From the NCBI GenBank assembly GCA_023419375.1, contig JAEZYD010000060.1, positions 35,487 through 99,486 of the forward strand: a stretch of 64,000 bases of DNA. Direction: 5' to 3'. Below the pieces are notes generated by a model. That model made no database searches and was not told where the DNA came from. It saw only the letters and a list, made by a program, of their open reading frames with translations. Within the stretch, counting starts at the first letter, position 1. Each line of letters starts with the position of its first letter. The stretch comes from Pseudomonadota bacterium. GTDB taxonomy: Bacteria; Desulfobacterota; Desulfovibrionia; Desulfovibrionales; Desulfovibrionaceae. The translations under genes were made by a program, and so were the position numbers. Below, one piece after another: positions 35,526 to 44,379 of the stretch.

Positions 35526-35532
35526 AAAGAGA

Positions 35533-36876
35533 TCACAGGCTACCAAGCCATTTTTTTTGCCTGTACAGGTACAGCAGGCACAGGGTTCCTGTTGCTTCAG
35601 CGCAGGCCATGGATACAAAGATGCCCGTGGCCCCAAAATGCAGCTGATAGGTCAGGGCATAGGCCAGGGGTAGGCAGATGCCCCAGCGGGTCAGGGCTGT
35701 AATGCGGCTGGTAAGTCGCGTGGCCCCTGCGCCATCCAGCACTGCCTGCAACAGCAGGCCAACCACTTCCAGCGGCAGCTTTGCGCAGGCGATCAGCAGA
35801 AAAATCCCTGCCACTGATACGGCGGCCTGATCATGAGTGAACCAGCGCGCAACGGCGTGTCTGCTCAAAAGCAGGGCCGCCGCCGCTACAATGGCGATCA
35901 GGGCCACCCGCCGGGCATAGTGCAGGCCCATGCCGTAGCATTCAGCCTTGCGCCGTGCGCCCAGCAAATGCCCGGTCATGATGGCAAGGGTCATGCCCAT
36001 CGCCGCCACAGGAAAATACAGCATGCTGATAACCCGCATGCCGAGCGTCATGCCCGCCAGTGTTTCCGCAGCATTGCCGGGCATATTTGCAACACAGGCC
36101 AGCAAGGCCATGCTGCCGCTCTGCCCTGCCAGGCTGCCCAGAGCAGCGGGCATGCCAATGCGCCACAACCTCGGCAGCGCGGCCCTGTTCCACCGCCAGC
36201 TTGCAAAGGATGCCCGGCTGATGATTCCCCGCCGCGCCGCCAGAGCAATGTTGCAGGTAAAGCCCAGTACAGAGGAGGCAACGGTTGACCACGCCACCCC
36301 TGCATAGCCCAACGGGGGCAGGCCCCAGCGGCCCAGCCCGTAGCCCACGCTGCCCACATAATTGACCAGCGCCACCAGGCACAAGGTGGCAAAGGGCAGC
36401 CATACCATCTTGTGCGCGCGAAATGTGGAATTGAGAATTATCATGCTGTAATAAAACGGCAATTGCAGGGCATAGGCTTGGGCAAACAGGGTTGCGGCAG
36501 GGGCAAGATCCGGAGAAGCCAAACCATGAAGAGGCACGAGCCGCAGCACCATAAGAGCCAGAGCAGCAACGCAGCTTCCGGCAAGCAGCGATATGCAGAG
36601 GACAAGCCCGGCATAGCGCCGAGCCCGCAAATACAGGCCAGCCCCCACGGCGCGGCTGACAGTAGCCATACAGCCGCTCGCAACCATGGACGTGACAAGC
36701 ATGAGAAAGGCGAAAACCTGAGAGATGCCGCCAAGTACAGCGAGGATTCGGCCGTCAATCTGGCCGCATATCCACAGGTCGGTCATGGAAACCGCCAGAT
36801 GGCACAGCATAAGACCCATCTGCGGAATAGTGAGCTTCAGAACTTCCCACGTTGTGACGGGCAATGTTTGCGACAT
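35533..36876 (-). CDS. MATE-family multidrug/toxin exporter
   Basis: The 447-residue protein has about twelve membrane segments and the MATE repeat pattern: LKLTIPQMGLMLCHLAVSMTD at the start and GIPMA-like RIGMPAALGSLAGQSGSMAL in the middle, with the two halves related. MATE proteins export cationic organic compounds in exchange for sodium or protons. The gene shares an operator-like inverted repeat with the heme operon, so the exported compound may be a porphyrin, a heme breakdown product or a siderophore; that is inference only. Confidence 0.9.
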   Translation of the reverse strand: MSQTLPVTTWEVLKLTIPQMGLMLCHLAVSMTDLWICGQIDGRILAVLGGISQVFAFLMLVTSMVASGCMATVSRAVGAGLYLRARRYAGLVLCISLLAGSCVAALALMVLRLVPLHGLASPDLAPAATLFAQAYALQLPFYYSMIILNSTFRAHKMVWLPFATLCLVALVNYVGSVGYGLGRWGLPPLGYAGVAWSTVASSVLGFTCNIALAARRGIISRASFASWRWNRAALPRLWRIGMPAALGSLAGQSGSMALLACVANMPGNAAETLAGMTLGMRVISMLYFPVAAMGMTLAIMTGHLLGARRKAECYGMGLHYARRVALIAIVAAAALLLSRHAVARWFTHDQAAVSVAGIFLLIACAKLPLEVVGLLLQAVLDGAGATRLTSRITALTRWGICLPLAYALTYQLHFGATGIFVSMACAEATGTLCLLYLYRQKKWLGSL

Positions 36877-36917
36877 ACCCTGACAGTGGCGTAAAAAGTT
36901 ACTTAAGTCAAATAAAG

Positions 36918-36931
36918 TTAGTTAAAACTAA
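36918..36931 (-). promoter_or_regulatory. Operator-like inverted repeat upstream of the MATE gene
   Basis: TTAGTTAAAACTAA is the same box as at 26474-26487 (one base differs, in the central spacer). It lies 42 nt before the MATE start codon. Two copies in the window flank the DtxR-family gene on both sides, which suggests a shared regulon. Confidence 0.6.
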
Positions 36932-37170
36932 TCATCATTCTGGTACCTTGAATCAAATAACAGCGCGGCACTATCGGCGTGAGCGGCGGCACTGCGCCAT
37001 CAAGACAAAACACAGGCAGACATCCGGCAGCACGGTTAGCCAGAAAAACGAGATTGTTCTTTTTTACACAAAGGGTTATTATCAGTCATCAGGAGCCGAA
37101 TCCGTAGTGACGGTTTCGCCCCCCCACGGTTGAAATTCTGTTTCCTTAACATCAACTAAGGAGTAGCACC

Positions 37171-37653
37171 GTGCGCCGTATCCTGCCTCTTTTTCTTGTC
37201 CTTTTACTTGTTGCCTTCAACGCTTACGCCTTGGCACCAGCCAAACAGCTACCCGGTGATCTTACCCTGGCCGAAGCGCAGACAGTGCTCAACACTGCTC
37301 TGGCTTTCTCTGTAAACCAGGGTATCCCCATGAACATTGCCGTGGTCGATGCCGGGGGCAACCTCAAAGCCTTTGTCCGTGAGGACGGAGCCTTTATCGG
37401 CAGCATCGACATTTCGCAAAAAAAGGCCATAACGGCCCGCTATTTCAACATGTCCACCGCCCAGCTCGGCGCTGCCTCCCAGCCGGGCAAGGAACTTTAT
37501 GGAATTGAAGTCACCAACCGGGGCCTTGTGATCTTTGGCGGCGGCGAACTGCTGATCCGCAACGGCGTCATTGTCGGGGCCATCGGCGTGAGCGGCGGCA
37601 GCGTGGCTGAAGACACCGCCGTTTCCAAGGCTGGCGCGGCGGCGCTCAAGTAA
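37171..37653 (+). CDS. Exported GlcG/HbpS-family protein (possible heme binder)
   Basis: The 160-residue protein starts with GTG, preceded by AAGGAG, and has a signal peptide (RRILPLFLVLLLVAFNAYALA). The mature part is a GlcG/HbpS (DUF336) domain: LTLAEAQTVLNTALAFSV, MNIAVVDAGGNLKAFVREDGA, ISQKKAITARYF and GVIVGAIGVSGGS. HbpS of Streptomyces is a secreted heme-binding protein, whereas other members have been linked to glycolate or propanediol use. The location beside a heme-acquisition region favours heme binding in the periplasm, but the sequence does not prove it. The gene has its own terminator. Confidence 0.85.
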   Translation: MRRILPLFLVLLLVAFNAYALAPAKQLPGDLTLAEAQTVLNTALAFSVNQGIPMNIAVVDAGGNLKAFVREDGAFIGSIDISQKKAITARYFNMSTAQLGAASQPGKELYGIEVTNRGLVIFGGGELLIRNGVIVGAIGVSGGSVAEDTAVSKAGAAALK

Positions 37654-37748
37654 ACCGGCACAAAAGGCATCACGCTTTCTCAAGGCATATTGTGGAGCCT
37701 GCCGCACCCATTCCGCACAGAACCCCGGGCGGCAAGCCCCCAAAAAAC

Positions 37749-37815
37749 AACCCCCATCAGGCAAAAAACAGGTACTCCTTCCGGTATACTCTGCCCGCCT
37801 GATGGGGGTTCTTTC
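37749..37815. terminator. Bidirectional terminator between convergent genes
   Basis: AACCCCCATCAGGC and GCCTGATGGGGGTT pair exactly (14 bp) across a 34-nt loop; T-rich sequence follows on the plus side (CTTTC) and on the minus side (GTTTTTTG). Confidence 0.78.
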
Positions 37816-37917
37816 ATTGAAAGTTATGACTTGCCGCTGTCTGCCAGCGCATTTGTGCGAGTTGGAGATACTTGCCAGCCCGGCAAGAGAACAAGGCAAC
37901 GATGAGAGGGCCAGCCC

Positions 37918-38772
37918 CTAAACTTCGTGTACCGCCGCGCAATCCTTGTTGCCAAGCCCCGCAGCCGCGCCACGGCTGAACCGGGCAAAAACCATATCCA
38001 GCAGGGGCACATCCACATTCATGCCGTGGGCCATGCCGCAGCCAAGGCGCAGATCCTTGAGCGCGAGATCCAGCGCGAACCTTGGGGGATCATACTCCCC
38101 CTGGGCCATGGATTTTCCCCTGGCGTCAAGCTGAAAACTGTGCGCGCCAGTTTCGCCAAGCAGTTGCAACAGCAGATTTTTTTCCACCCCGGCGGCCTCG
38201 CCTATGCGCAGCCCCTCGCTCAAAACAGCAAGATTTGCCATACCCACAAGATTGCTGACCAGCTTGACCGCGCAGGCAGCTTCCACCGTGCCCACATTGT
38301 TGAACACGCCAAGAACGGGCCACACTTCAGCCAGCCCGCCAATGGCCTGCTGGTCGCCGCCCACAAAGAGCGGAGCTTCGCCGCGTTCCGCATGGGCAGG
38401 CGTTTTGCCTAGGGTGCATTGAATGTAGGCAATGCCCTGCCTGTCTGCGGCCTCGGCAAGGGCAAAGGCAGTCTGGGAATCAATGGTCGAGAGTTCCACA
38501 TGCACGGAACCGGGCTGCATGTGCGCGTACAGGCCATCCGGGCCCAGGGCTTTTTCCGTCAGATGTTCCGGCAGGGCCAGGCAGGTGAATACCACCGTGC
38601 AGGAGGCCATGTCCGCCATGCTCATGGCGGGCACGCCGCTCGTCCCGGCGGCAAGGGTTTTATCCCTCCCCGCGGCGCTGCGGTTGTACACGTGCACGGT
38701 CTTGCCCGCGCGGATAAGATTGCGCGCCAGCGGCCCGCCCATGGCGCCTACGCCGATAAAACCAAATTCCAT
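37918..38772 (-). CDS. 3-hydroxyisobutyrate dehydrogenase-like oxidoreductase
   Basis: The 284-residue protein begins MEFGFIGVGAMGGPLARNLIRAG, the NAD(P)-binding Rossmann signature of the beta-hydroxyacid dehydrogenases. It continues with the substrate-binding FVGGDQQAI region and the catalytic-lysine helix CAVKLVSNLVGMANLAVLSEGL (Lys in AVKLVSN). Members oxidise 3-hydroxyisobutyrate, tartronate semialdehyde, sulfolactaldehyde or similar C3/C4 hydroxyacids. The DUF4125 gene lies 14 nt upstream in the same direction. The substrate is unknown. Confidence 0.87.
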   Translation of the reverse strand: MEFGFIGVGAMGGPLARNLIRAGKTVHVYNRSAAGRDKTLAAGTSGVPAMSMADMASCTVVFTCLALPEHLTEKALGPDGLYAHMQPGSVHVELSTIDSQTAFALAEAADRQGIAYIQCTLGKTPAHAERGEAPLFVGGDQQAIGGLAEVWPVLGVFNNVGTVEAACAVKLVSNLVGMANLAVLSEGLRIGEAAGVEKNLLLQLLGETGAHSFQLDARGKSMAQGEYDPPRFALDLALKDLRLGCGMAHGMNVDVPLLDMVFARFSRGAAAGLGNKDCAAVHEV

Positions 38773-38786
38773 ATCTCGCGCCCCTG

Positions 38787-39344
38787 CTATTTGCCCTGCG
38801 CTGCGGCTTCGCAGGCGTCAATGCCGCCCTTGCCCAGCAGGCGCATCAAAAAGTCGTGGCGTTCCACCACAAGGTTGCGGCCCTGCTGTTGCGCCCGGCG
38901 CACCTGCGCGGCGTAGAGCTCCAGCGTTCTGTCCGAAAGCGTTTCAAGCTCGCAGCGCAGGTAAAGGCGAAACATTCCCTGACCGTTGCTTTTTATGACG
39001 TGCGGATAGCGCGCCTGCGCCTCATGCAGAAAGGCCACTTCGGCATCAGCGATTTCATCCAGCAGCGGGCTTGTGCTCAGGGGCGGCAGACGGTCGTCCA
39101 TGCGGGCGTATTTTTCAACCATAAGATTGCGGCTGTTCACTTCCGCCTGCCGCAAATCGGCAAGGTACGAATCCAGCACGGCGTCTTCGTGCGCGGAATG
39201 GGCCATTTTACGCATGGCGCGGAACGTGTCTGGCCGGGTCTGGCATTCTGAAACGCCGCCCTCGTTGTTGGTGGCCAAAAACATGGCAAGCTCGCGTTCA
39301 ATGATCTCGGCAAGCGCTGCTTCCCGATCAAAATTTTCCTGCAT
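38787..39344 (-). CDS. DUF4125 family protein
   Basis: The 185-residue protein (MQENFDREAALAEIIERELAMFLATNNEGG) matches the DUF4125 pattern with CQTRPDTFRAMRKMAHSAH and a long helical body. No catalytic function is established. AAGGAG precedes the ATG. It is flanked by a TPR-protein gene 18 nt upstream, and with it and the DUF4037 gene it forms a group of three genes that probably work together. Confidence 0.75.
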   Translation of the reverse strand: MQENFDREAALAEIIERELAMFLATNNEGGVSECQTRPDTFRAMRKMAHSAHEDAVLDSYLADLRQAEVNSRNLMVEKYARMDDRLPPLSTSPLLDEIADAEVAFLHEAQARYPHVIKSNGQGMFRLYLRCELETLSDRTLELYAAQVRRAQQQGRNLVVERHDFLMRLLGKGGIDACEAAAQGK

Positions 39345-39362
39345 AGCCTATACTCCTTCTGC

Positions 39363-40184
39363 TCAGGCTGTGGGGGCCGCAGCCGCTCTGGCCTGATGGC
39401 AGATATCAAGATTCTTTTTGTAGCCTTGCGCTTCTGCGCCCATACCAAGACCAAGGCGGCCGTACATGCTCACGGAGTCCTGCAAGGTCGCGGCGGCCTC
39501 ATCCCACTGCCCGGCAGAGGCCAGCGCCACGCCAAGATTACCCAGAGAAAAGGCTGTTTCCTCGTGCTCGCCCAGCAGTTCTCGCCTCAAGGCCACGGCC
39601 CGACGGTGCAGGGCGATGCCTTCGGCAAGCTGCCCGCGTTCTTCGCAGATGCGCCCGAGGTTATTGAGGCAAACGCCCAGCTGCGGCACGCAAAAACCCT
39701 GCTTTTCCCAAATTTCCTTGGCGCTGAGCATGAGGGATTCCGCCCGGTCAAAATCACGCTTGCGATAATAGGCGGAAGAAAGACGCAACTGCGCTTCGGC
39801 CACCTGTGGGGAATCCGCCCCGCAGGCCTCAATGGTAAGCCGCAGGGCTTCGCGCCCAAGATCAAGGCTTTCCTCAACCTTTTCAAGCCCAAGCAGGGCA
39901 TGGGCAAGATTCTGCATGGCCCCGAGGGTCATGGGCGCTGTGGGGCCCATGGTGGCGCGCAGCAGGGCAAGGCTCTCCTGCAGGGCCTGAACGGCGGCAT
40001 CCGGGCGTTGCAGGGCAAAGTTGGCGCGGCCCATACCGTCCAGAGCCAGAGCGCGGCAGAGGTCATCGCCGGGATAGCGCGCAACAAGCGCCTCAAGTGC
40101 TTCAATGCACTTTTGCGGTTGGCCCTGCTTCATCAGATCAAGGGCGGGGCGCAGTTCATCAAGCCATTGGCGTTGTGCGGCCAT
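39363..40184 (-). CDS. Tetratricopeptide-repeat protein
   Basis: Starting at MAAQRQWLDELRPAL (ATG 40184, GAGGAG upstream; a TTG two codons earlier is weaker) the 273-residue protein is built of about five or six TPR/Kinesin-light-chain-type repeats, e.g. MTLGAMQNLAHALLGLEKVEESLDLG and LGVCLNNLGRICEERGQLAEG. Such repeats hold protein partners. It has no signal peptide or membrane segment. The neighbours DUF4125 and DUF4037 are its likely partners. Confidence 0.85.
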   Translation of the reverse strand: MAAQRQWLDELRPALDLMKQGQPQKCIEALEALVARYPGDDLCRALALDGMGRANFALQRPDAAVQALQESLALLRATMGPTAPMTLGAMQNLAHALLGLEKVEESLDLGREALRLTIEACGADSPQVAEAQLRLSSAYYRKRDFDRAESLMLSAKEIWEKQGFCVPQLGVCLNNLGRICEERGQLAEGIALHRRAVALRRELLGEHEETAFSLGNLGVALASAGQWDEAAATLQDSVSMYGRLGLGMGAEAQGYKKNLDICHQARAAAAPTA

Positions 40185-40265
40185 CGGCAACTCCTCGTGG
40201 AATGGATACTCGGTCAGAGTAAAAGACTTTTTAACGCAAACAGAGGCAAGGGCTGCGGGGCAGGA

Positions 40266-41201
40266 TCAGCCCTGCAGCATATCCATATGCAGCAGTGCTG
40301 GCTCTTCCACATGCCGCAGAATCTGCGGGCCATGCTCCCAAAGCCAGTTGCCGGATGCGCGGCTCAAGTCCACAGCGCGCAGATGCGCCGCCGCCATGCC
40401 GCAAAATTCTTCCACCGCCGCAACAATCTGCGCCCCATGCTCCTGATTGGCCGGGGTCTGGGCCACAAGGCTCAATGCCCGCGCCAGTTGCGGGCCGAGC
40501 ACGGGCAAGGTTGCGGCCAGTTTTCCCGCCCATTTGTAAAAGGGCATGTAACGGCGGTTGCACAAAAAGACAAAGGAAAGCGCCGCCTCCGCAAAGCGCG
40601 CCGTTGCCAGCATGACCGCCACAGAATCATTGCGCTTGAGGCTGCGGGGCAGATTGTATTGCCCGGCCTGAGCCATGATCATGCAGCGGGCTGCCATCTT
40701 CTTGAGCAGCACATCGCGCGGATAGCAAGCCAGCAGGGCCTCGCGCCGCCGCGTAAATTCGCCGCCCCGGTCTTCAAAAACCTGACCGTTGGTGCAGGCC
40801 GCAAGCTGATGTTCGGGGATGGCAAGCCACTGCTGCCATGTGGCGGGCACGTCATCCAGCCCGGTAAAAAAGGCATAAAAATCTTCAATGGGCAGCGGCC
40901 CTACCCTGCCCTGCCTGCGCTCAGGCGCAAGCCTGCTTGCAAAGCCCTGAAACTCGCGGGGCAAGCGGGCAAAGGCAGCCTCTATGCGCGGCAGCTCTGC
41001 CCGCAGAATCTGGCGCGGCAGCCAGAGGCAAAAGGCCGGGCCAAAGTCGTGATCCTGAGATTCCGCATCGTCGCAGCCAAAGCATTCCGAGCCTTCGCCC
41101 ACCAGACCAGCGGCGGCCACGTCCATAATGTCGGGAATCTCCGCCCGCAAGGCGGGAAGGCAGACCGCATAAAATTCACGCGCTAGGTTCAGACCCTTCA
41201 T
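40266..41201 (-). CDS. DUF4037 family protein (nucleotidyltransferase-like)
   Basis: The 311-residue protein (MKGLNLAREFYAVCLPALRAEIPDI) contains GLVGEGSECFGCDDAESQDHDFGPAFCLWLP. The GEGSECFG-x-D-x-x-S-x-D-H-D-FG block resembles the GS...DxD active site of the nucleotidyltransferase fold (DUF4037). A helical domain follows. The substrate is unknown; family relatives add nucleotides to antibiotics or proteins. It is first of the three-gene group with TPR and DUF4125. Confidence 0.8.
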   Translation of the reverse strand: MKGLNLAREFYAVCLPALRAEIPDIMDVAAAGLVGEGSECFGCDDAESQDHDFGPAFCLWLPRQILRAELPRIEAAFARLPREFQGFASRLAPERRQGRVGPLPIEDFYAFFTGLDDVPATWQQWLAIPEHQLAACTNGQVFEDRGGEFTRRREALLACYPRDVLLKKMAARCMIMAQAGQYNLPRSLKRNDSVAVMLATARFAEAALSFVFLCNRRYMPFYKWAGKLAATLPVLGPQLARALSLVAQTPANQEHGAQIVAAVEEFCGMAAAHLRAVDLSRASGNWLWEHGPQILRHVEEPALLHMDMLQG

Positions 41202-41315
41202 GCATACTCCAGAATATTCAGTCGCGCTGCGATGGCGCAGATTGCAACAGCCGCCGCTGCGAAAGCCTGCGGCAAACCATGCCGCCCAGATGTATTGATG
41301 TGGCAGGCGCAGCCG

Positions 41316-42713
41316 CTAACCATGCTTGATGGCTTCAATTTCCTTAACTTTGCGGAAGATGGTGCTGCGGTCCATCTGGAACTGGCGCGAAAGCTCGCTG
41401 ATGGAGCCATAGCGCTGCATGCCTTTTTCAATGACCGCAGTTTCCACTTCCTTCATAATGCTTTTGAGCGAACGGCCTTCAATGGAGGGCAAGTCGTAGC
41501 GCCCTTCGCCGGATTCGCAGGGCGGCAAGGGGCGGATGCCCGCCAGATCGCGTACGCCCACAAGCCCGTGCTTGCAGGTCACCACCAGCCCCTGCACGAG
41601 GTTTTCCAGCTCGCGCACATTGCCCGGCCATGTGTGGTTTTGCAGCACCTGCTTGGCCTCGTCAGAGAGGTTCACGGCCTTGCGGTACTTCTTGCCGTAA
41701 AAGGTAAAAAAGCTCTGCGCCAGCGGCAGAATATCCACCCGGCGCGAGCGCAGCGGCGGGATGTTCAGCACCGCCACCTTGAGTCGGTAATAAAGGTCCG
41801 AGCGGAACGTGCCCTTGGCAACCTCGCGTTCCAGTTCCTTGTTGGTGGCGGCCACAACGCGCACATCCACTTTTTTGGGCACTGTGGCGCCCACGCGCAG
41901 CACTTCCCAATCCTGCAGCACACGCAGCAGGCGCGACTGCATGGTCATGGGCAGTTCGCCGATTTCATCAAGAAAGAGCGTGCCGCTGGAGGCCGCCTCC
42001 ACTAGCCCGGCCTTGCCGTGCTTGCTTGCGCCGGAAAAACTGCCGGGAACATAGCCGAACAGTTCCGTTTCGATCAGGTTTTCTGGGATGCTGCCGCAGT
42101 CCACCTTGATAAAGGGCGCATCAGCCCGCAGGCTGTTGCGGTGGATATGCCGGGCCACAACGTCCTTGCCCACGCCGGTTTCGCCCAGCAGCAGCACTGT
42201 TGCGTCCGTTTCTGCAATGGCGGAGGCTTCGGCATACAGGCGCTGCATGACAGGGCTTTGCACCACGCGCGGGTACTGGTTGCCCGTGGCGCCTTCACTG
42301 CTGAGATTCTGAAAGGTTTCAAGCAGTTCGCGCTGCGCGGTAATTTCCTCGCGCAGTTCGGTCAGCGCCGTGATGTCGCGGATAACCGTCACCACGTAGG
42401 CGACCTTGCCTGTGGCGTCCTTTACAGGATGCCCGTCAAGCAGCAAGGTGCGCCCGTTGTAGAGGTTCTGTACACTTGAGACCTTTTGCCCTGTTTCCAC
42501 AATGCGCGGATTAAGCACCACGTCAAAAATGCCGTTCTGCACCATGTCCTGAATGCGGCTTCCCATCATCTTTTCGCGGGAGATACCGGTCAGCTCCGCA
42601 TGGCGCTTGTTCACGAGCGTAACGATGCCCTCCCGGTCAGTAACGCAGATGGCGTCCCGGAAGGTATCGCAAAGTTGTTCTACATAGTCTGCTAGCATGT
42701 GGGGATTGTACAT
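41316..42713 (-). CDS. Sigma-54-dependent activator with an N-terminal PAS domain
   Basis: The 465-residue protein has a PAS domain (DAICVTDREGIVTLVNKRHAELTG, about residues 15-125), an AAA+ domain with Walker A GETGVGKD, Walker B GTLFLDEIGEL and an arginine finger region, and a Fis-type helix-turn-helix (GSISELSRQFQMDRSTIFRKVK). The sigma-54 contact loop reads GSFSGA instead of GAFTGA, a conservative change. It likely activates the two sigma-54 promoters found at 45264-45278 and 49516-49531. It lies directly after the MHS transporter gene. The PAS ligand, perhaps the sulfonate, is unknown. Confidence 0.93.
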   Translation of the reverse strand: MYNPHMLADYVEQLCDTFRDAICVTDREGIVTLVNKRHAELTGISREKMMGSRIQDMVQNGIFDVVLNPRIVETGQKVSSVQNLYNGRTLLLDGHPVKDATGKVAYVVTVIRDITALTELREEITAQRELLETFQNLSSEGATGNQYPRVVQSPVMQRLYAEASAIAETDATVLLLGETGVGKDVVARHIHRNSLRADAPFIKVDCGSIPENLIETELFGYVPGSFSGASKHGKAGLVEAASSGTLFLDEIGELPMTMQSRLLRVLQDWEVLRVGATVPKKVDVRVVAATNKELEREVAKGTFRSDLYYRLKVAVLNIPPLRSRRVDILPLAQSFFTFYGKKYRKAVNLSDEAKQVLQNHTWPGNVRELENLVQGLVVTCKHGLVGVRDLAGIRPLPPCESGEGRYDLPSIEGRSLKSIMKEVETAVIEKGMQRYGSISELSRQFQMDRSTIFRKVKEIEAIKHG

Positions 42714-42737
42714 GCATTATCTCCCAGGGCGCAAGTA

Positions 42738-42770
42738 TGCTCCCACGCCCGGTTTACGGGCATGGGAGCA
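42738..42770 (-). terminator. Stem-loop between the transporter and activator genes
   Basis: TGCTCCCA...CGGGC pairs with GCCCG...TGGGAGCA (about 13 bp with one mismatch). It lacks a strong T run, so it may attenuate rather than stop transcription into the activator gene. Confidence 0.45.
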
Positions 42771-42817
42771 AATGAAAGGCGCTGCCGTCCGGCAAAAGCC
42801 GACAGCGTGTTCCATTG

Positions 42818-44197
42818 TTAGAACCCTTCGGCGCTGGTGGCTTCTACCATTGCGGTCTGAGGGGTTTGGGTAACAGTCTTGCTGGCCTGGGCGTTGCGGC
42901 GGGCGCGGGCCATGCGGCTGAGCCACAGGGTGGAAAGCGCGCTGAGCAAGCCGATGCCAGCCAGATAACCGCAAAGGTACCAGGGCGCGCCATCGGCCAT
43001 GCCGGTAAGCATGGTAGCGACCATGGGGGTCATACCGGAGGCAAAGATGGCGGTGAACTGATAAACAAAGGAGATGCCGGAGTAACGCACCGAGGCGTCA
43101 AAGCTTTCGGAAAACACGCTGGACATGGTGCCGAACACGGCGGCGTGCAGAATGCCGAAGGGCAGCGCCAGGGCGAGCACCACGCACAGGTAGTTGCCGG
43201 AGAAGTTATGCAGTACCCAGAAGGCCGGGAAGCTGGAGATACCAAGCAGCACAGCGCACACGCCGTAAATTTTGGCCTTGCCGTGCTTGTCGGCCATATG
43301 CCCCCAGAAGGGGATGAAGCAGGACATGACGAGAGAAGAAATCATCACGGCGGTCAGGGCTGCGGAGCGGCCAATGCCGTGCTGCTGCGTAAGATAGGTG
43401 AGCGAATACACGCCAAAGACGTTGAAGGACACGCCATCGATGAAGCGTGCGCCCATGCAGGCCAGCATCATCTTGGGATAGCGCTTGAAGGCATCCAGCA
43501 AGGGATACTTGGCTTCAGGCATCTTCTCCTTGGCTTCAGAAAAGTCCTTGGTTTCCTGCACGGTGCTGCGCATGTAGCCGCCAACGGCAAGCAGCACGGC
43601 AGAAAGCAGGAAGGCCACGCGCCAGCCCCAGTTGAGGAAGGCTTCGTCAGAAAGCGTCACGGAGAAGAAGCCCACGATGCCCGAGGCAAGCAGCAGGCCA
43701 AGCGACATGCCGATTTGCGGCAGGCTGGCGTAAAAGGCGCGCTTGTCGGCCGGTGCGGATTCGTAAGACATGAGCACCGCGCCGCCCCACTCGCCGCCAA
43801 GGCCAATGCCCTGGGCAAGACGGCAGACGATCAGCAAAATAGGTGCCCAGATGCCAATGGTGTGGTAGGTGGGGATAAGGCCGATGCAGACCGTAGCGAT
43901 ACCCATGATTTCCAGGGTCAGGATGAGCATTTTTTTACGGCCCAGCTTGTCGCCGAAGTGGCCAAAAATCACGCCGCCCAAAGGCCGGGCCACAAAGCCG
44001 ACCGCAAATGTGGCAAAAGCAAGCATAGTGCCTATACGCGCGTCAAAATCGGGGAAGTACAGCTTGTTGAAGAAAAGCCCGGCCACAACGCCGTACAGGA
44101 AGAAGTCGTACCATTCGATGACGGCGCCGATGATGGACGAAGCCACAACGCGGCGCAGATTCTTCTTCTGGTCGTGAGTCATTTGTTCGCTATGCAT
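42818..44197 (-). CDS. MHS-family (major facilitator) organic-acid transporter
   Basis: The 459-residue protein has twelve predicted membrane segments and the metabolite:proton symporter signatures: IGAVIEWYDFFLYG in segment 1, RPLGGVIFGHFGDKLGRKKML in the 2-3 loop and RLAQGIGLGGEWGGAVLMSYE in segment 4. This family imports dicarboxylates, shikimate, proline betaine and related anions. Its position between a sigma-54 promoter, the amidohydrolase-like gene and the activator beside islAB makes a sulfonate such as isethionate a candidate substrate, by inference only. Confidence 0.9.
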   Translation of the reverse strand: MHSEQMTHDQKKNLRRVVASSIIGAVIEWYDFFLYGVVAGLFFNKLYFPDFDARIGTMLAFATFAVGFVARPLGGVIFGHFGDKLGRKKMLILTLEIMGIATVCIGLIPTYHTIGIWAPILLIVCRLAQGIGLGGEWGGAVLMSYESAPADKRAFYASLPQIGMSLGLLLASGIVGFFSVTLSDEAFLNWGWRVAFLLSAVLLAVGGYMRSTVQETKDFSEAKEKMPEAKYPLLDAFKRYPKMMLACMGARFIDGVSFNVFGVYSLTYLTQQHGIGRSAALTAVMISSLVMSCFIPFWGHMADKHGKAKIYGVCAVLLGISSFPAFWVLHNFSGNYLCVVLALALPFGILHAAVFGTMSSVFSESFDASVRYSGISFVYQFTAIFASGMTPMVATMLTGMADGAPWYLCGYLAGIGLLSALSTLWLSRMARARRNAQASKTVTQTPQTAMVEATSAEGF

Positions 44198-44379
44198 GGT
44201 TTTCCTTTGATCCTTTTGCCTGGATGTTCATACTGGCCTTTGCGCCAAAGCGCTAGCGCCTGGGGGGAACATTCCCTGATGCCACTTCGTTTATTCACTA
44301 CCAGGACACGAAACCGATTCCGCTCCCGGTCAAAGCTCGCTGGGCAGATGCGCAGCCGCACGGCATACGCCTGCAATCA

